Part shown: positions 61,101-64,000 of the stretch, piece after piece
Layout: every line of letters starts with the position of its first letter
How positions within the stretch are numbered: position 1 is the first letter of the stretch
Source: Dimorphilus gyrociliatus
Taxonomy: Eukaryota > Annelida > Polychaeta > Dinophilidae
Assembly: GCA_904063045.1 (NCBI GenBank)
Contig: CAJFCJ010000012.1
Coordinates: 1,736,001-1,800,000 of the forward strand
DNA length: 64,000 bases
Direction: 5' to 3'
Made by a program: the position numbers and the translations under genes
Notes under the pieces: generated by a model
Database searches by the model: none
Told to the model about the DNA's origin: nothing
What the model saw: only the letters and a program-made list of their open reading frames with translations

Positions 61101-62451
61101 ATTATACAAAAACAAATGATAGCATTTCAACACATATTTCAAAAATTAATCCAACAACAGAGCCAACTACTATTACCTCTAATGATAAATTGTTTCAAAC
61201 ATCTGATCAAACCAGTTCAGCTTTTAAAACAAATAGTAAAACTTATAGCAGTACGACAGGAAAACCATTAATTACTACACTAATCGGTAAAATACAAACC
61301 ACACTTTCAACAAAGAAGATCAGGAGTACTACTTTTACCTCAGCTATACAAACAACAACTAAAAACAGGAAGACTACATCTAAAATCAGGAAAACAACAA
61401 AAAGTGTTCAACCAACAGAGAAAACTACAAGTATCTATACAATTTCCTAAAGCAATATAAAATCTATATAGTATTCAATTGATGAACTTAATTCTACAAA
61501 CGAATATCACAGAGTTAACTAGCATTAGAATGTCCAGTTCAGGTATAAAAAGGGTTATTTGTATGCTATCTTTCCTTCTCCTCCTCCTCCTCCTCTTTTT
61601 TAAATATGACCACATTAAACAAGTCAACCGTTTCTTTTCTCGGTTTATTTACACAAGCGCTCCTTTTAAAAAGTCAAAATTAACTTTACTATTGCACAAT
61701 GTCACCTATGCCACACATTATTAATCCTTTATTAACAAATTAACCAATTGTATTTAATATTTCTTTACTATCATTATTGTTTCTAATGAGATGTTCCTTT
61801 TCCAAAAAAAACCTATTTATATAGCTCCTAATGAGACTGCGAAGAATAATACAAATTCAAATGACTCTGACAAGGGAATATTAGAGACTACTGAAGGATT
61901 GGTAAAAATGTTTTGTAAAAATAAGCTTAGGACTCGAGTAACTAATAAATATTTTAAATTAGATATTAATTGGAGTTGTTGCTGGAATTTTAGTTGTTCT
62001 CTCTATTATCGGAATTGTTACAGCAGTTATGATGTGCAACATTTGGAAAATGAAAAAGGCTTTCTCAGTGTTTGTATACAAAAGTTTTTCATTATCAACG
62101 AACGAAAACTTTTATTAATTTAATTTCAGTCCTCGACAAGTCGAATCTATAGAAAGTTCGAATGAGGTTCAGAATAATTACAAGAAAACTGTCTCTGATA
62201 GGCCTGAAACAGCTTCATCCAACAATAGTCGATTATCGAGACAATGTAGCAATATTCATTTCAAGCTAATGTTATATAGATAAAAACAATTTTGTAAATT
62301 TTCAGCAAGAAGTCATACTCATAGTCCAAATCTCAATGAAATGACTCCTCCAAATACGCCATCTGTTTCCAGATCCAGTATTGTCTCTCCAAGGAATGTC
62401 AATCTAACTCCAAGAAGTAATTTGACTCCAAGAGATGCGAAATTCTGGTAA
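58137..62451 (+). CDS. two-unit adhesive membrane glycoprotein with mucin-like stalk
   Basis: Exons 58137-58322, 58380-58512, 58584-58844, 58915-59229, 59290-59364, 59422-59577, 59628-59727, 59784-59986, 60043-60219, 60284-60690, 60746-60764, 61825-61901, 61963-62069, 62130-62245 and 62306-62451 join in frame to 825 aa. A signal peptide (about 1-24) leads to two copies of a unit. Each copy has a beta-type domain with paired cysteines (CCG, then a W, then VWRP and KDVVGW) followed by a cadherin-like domain (SNLPTTITVDD, then TDGCETTEELLI; SNLPETKDIPVD, then LTDGCHDVYENLTL). A Thr/Glu-rich stalk, one membrane helix (ILIGVVAGILVVLSIIGIV) and a Ser/Pro-rich cytoplasmic tail with SPRNVNLTPRSNLTPRD repeats end the chain. 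A cell-surface adhesion or matrix role is likely. No named family is assigned. Confidence 0.82.
60765..61450 (+). other. open, mucin-coding intron / alternative last exon of the glycoprotein gene
   Basis: Failing to splice at 60764 continues the frame for 228 further codons to a stop at 61448-61450, all Thr/Ser/Lys-rich like the stalk before it. This would give a protein ending after a longer mucin region without the membrane helix, so probably secreted. The splice at 60764 to 61825 gives the membrane form. Confidence 0.5.
60833..61180 (+). repeat. four 87-bp tandem repeats encoding 29-residue mucin units
   Basis: Exact period of 87 bp, starting at 60833, 60920, 61007 and 61094. Each unit encodes 29 residues beginning SIN(N/Y)T(E/K)TN and containing STH(I/T) and a TTI-type end. 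The units differ by scattered substitutions but no frame change. Confidence 0.9.
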
Positions 62452-62706
62452 CATAGATGAAAAAGTAATGAAAAGTATCACAAAAATAAAACTGCAGGAG
62501 AATGATGACATTCGACGACGAATCCATAAAAGAAAGAAGCTAATATATTTAACAAAATTAAAACATATTCCATTCTATCGATCTTTTATATATAGCTATC
62601 GGTTCACAAGTGTTGAACATTTCGGGTAAACGTGTTTACCCTAAATGTGTAACTCTTTTGCTTCAGATATCTGTGTTTTGTTTTTTCATTATTTCTTGAA
62701 TTCTTT

Positions 62707-63651
62707 TCAAGCGAAATAAAAGTCTAAGTGCTCTTCTTCCTCTAAATGGTTATTTGCATGTTCATTAATTAGAGTCTTAGGTATACGATCCTGGCAGAAA
62801 ATACACACTTCCGTTTCCTCTTCTCCTGCAATAGATCCGCATGTAAGGCAATGTTCCTGAAGTTCACTTAATGATTTCCAATTTTTTTTCTCACAAATAG
62901 GACAAGTTAGTCCATCTGATCTGATGGATGCAGAATGATCGAAACTGACATTTGAATTAATTGCTACATCATTAGATGCATTGTCTATATTTCTATCATA
63001 ACGATGATCTCGAGAGTCTAATGATAGTCTAAAGTCCAATGATGGTAAATTACATTGATAATTGAAGTTACAATTCGTTTCCGAAATTGTGGAACAGCCA
63101 TCGGTGCTATCTAAAAAGTCTCTTGAATATGTTTTTGCAGTATTTGAAAATTCTCTTCCATTATTTTTAACGGTATTAGACACTGATTTACTGTGAAACA
63201 AAAGTCTAGCTGTTTCTCTATTTTTCTGACTTAATTCCTTGATTTTTAATGAATATTGTCGAACAATGTTACGAAACACAGTTAATTCATTTTCTAATTT
63301 TGAAATCTGTTCCAATTGTTCTCTTATAATAAATCTGTCCTTTTTTACAACGCTCTCCATGTTCCTACCGACTGCTTTAAGGATATTGTTAAATACCAAA
63401 TGAGTATTAGAATGATATCCATTATCACTTTCACTTTCTGCTTGTCTTACACTAACAAAGTCTTCAATATTTTCATTAGATGTCAATAGCACTTTTAGTT
63501 GATTAGGTAAGGCCTTAAACTGACTCTCAAACATTTCTATTCTTGATGTCAAGCTTATGATTTCCTCATCTTTTTTTTTCATCTGTATTTTCAATATCTC
63601 ACATTCTCGTTCCTTTTTCTTAAGATCCGTCTCCTTATGTAAATTGTTCAT
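62707..63651 (-). CDS. coiled-coil protein with two C-terminal zinc fingers
   Basis: A single exon of 314 codons with a clean ATG and an in-frame TGA shortly upstream. Residues 1-65 and about 105-155 are strongly coiled-coil (KKKERECEILKIQMKKK; REQLEQISKLENELTVF). The middle is polar. The last about 70 residues hold two zinc-finger-like modules: CPICEKKNWKSL with HCLTC, and CIFCQDRIPKTLINEHANNH. A coiled coil followed by paired C-terminal ubiquitin-binding-type fingers is the layout of TAX1BP1/CALCOCO-type autophagy adaptors and TANK. I cannot show homology to any of these, so the name stays descriptive. The gene converges on the glycoprotein gene with 255 bp between stops. Confidence 0.7.
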   Translation of the reverse strand: MNNLHKETDLKKKERECEILKIQMKKKDEEIISLTSRIEMFESQFKALPNQLKVLLTSNENIEDFVSVRQAESESDNGYHSNTHLVFNNILKAVGRNMESVVKKDRFIIREQLEQISKLENELTVFRNIVRQYSLKIKELSQKNRETARLLFHSKSVSNTVKNNGREFSNTAKTYSRDFLDSTDGCSTISETNCNFNYQCNLPSLDFRLSLDSRDHRYDRNIDNASNDVAINSNVSFDHSASIRSDGLTCPICEKKNWKSLSELQEHCLTCGSIAGEEETEVCIFCQDRIPKTLINEHANNHLEEEEHLDFYFA

Positions 63652-64000
63652 TTGTATATTAGAGAATTTTCAGTCAATATTCCTTTTTTTTGGCTTCAAC
63701 AAATATTCCAATCGTGTGTTGCCCTTAAAAATGTAAACTATTTTCATATTAAATATTTAAGATTATTTGTAACTTTTGTATCCTTCTGTTTTTGAATAAA
63801 AATAACATTGGATTTTTTACTTTTCTCTAAACTAAAATAATAATACGTTTTAGACAATATAACTTATTTTTTATTTTTGAGACTATAATGATAATACCTA
63901 GTTGAACAATGTTTTGTTAATTTGCTATGTACAGGACACTCATTTATCTAGCAGCGCCATTTTGTATTCAGTTTTTTTACGTCTGTTTTACTAACCTCTG
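63652..64000. other. right edge of window, upstream of the coiled-coil gene
   Basis: 349 bp, mostly AT-rich, with TAGCAGCGCCATTTT at about 63949-63963, a copy of the recurrent motif. No exon is supported before the window ends. Confidence 0.45.

Noticed and set aside
61451-61550. Possible extra exon of the glycoprotein gene ending ATGTCCAGTTCAG before gtataa
   Set aside because: It leaves in a compatible phase, but its acceptor would enter in phase 2, and no partner donor fits.

Overview
This is eukaryotic nuclear DNA from a compact, AT-rich animal genome. The genes are split by GT-AG introns, mostly about 45-150 bp long, and they encode animal-specific proteins: Shroom, presenilin, a C2CD2L/TMEM24-like SMP protein, a PSTPIP-type F-BAR protein, SLC16 transporters and L2HGDH. 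Intergenic gaps are short and many genes lie head to head. A small-genome invertebrate fits, and the extracellular domain type at 58-60 kb hints at a lophotrochozoan or cnidarian, but I cannot name the species. No operon, rRNA, tRNA, CRISPR or intact transposon was recognised.

Layout, left to right: partial COA5 (-); a 107-aa orphan (-); a MYND-Ubl-UBA protein (+) converging on UBE2K (-); UBE2K head to head with PRPS (+), which has two alternative last exons; the large C2CD2L-like gene (-, 7.4-16.6 kb), which carries two tandem SLC16-type genes (+) inside one intron; a PSTPIP2-like F-BAR gene (+); L2HGDH (-); presenilin (-); COX10 (+) converging on LARS2 (-); UFD1 (-) head to head with NUP58 (+); UBE2J1 (-); a 119-aa orphan (-); a domesticated retropepsin-like gene (-) head to head with RFC3 (+); Shroom (-, 44.3-53.5 kb, three alternative first exons); CNOT7 (-) head to head with VPS37A (+); a two-unit adhesive membrane glycoprotein with a mucin stalk (+); and a coiled-coil zinc-finger protein (-).

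Most genes are housekeeping: cytochrome oxidase assembly (COA5, COX10), mitochondrial translation (LARS2), ubiquitin and ERAD work (UBE2K, UFD1, UBE2J1, perhaps the MYND-Ubl-UBA protein), nucleotide synthesis (PRPS), the nuclear pore (NUP58), replication (RFC3), mRNA deadenylation (CNOT7) and ESCRT-I (VPS37A). I see no sign that neighbours form a pathway operon. The unusual content lies in gene structure: nested genes, mutually exclusive exons 21 nt apart, duplicated terminal exons, alternative promoters, an open repeat-filled intron and a catalytically dead retroelement-derived protein.

Exon boundaries were worked out by hand from reading-frame continuity, splice consensus and remembered family sequences. 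They have not been checked against transcripts.
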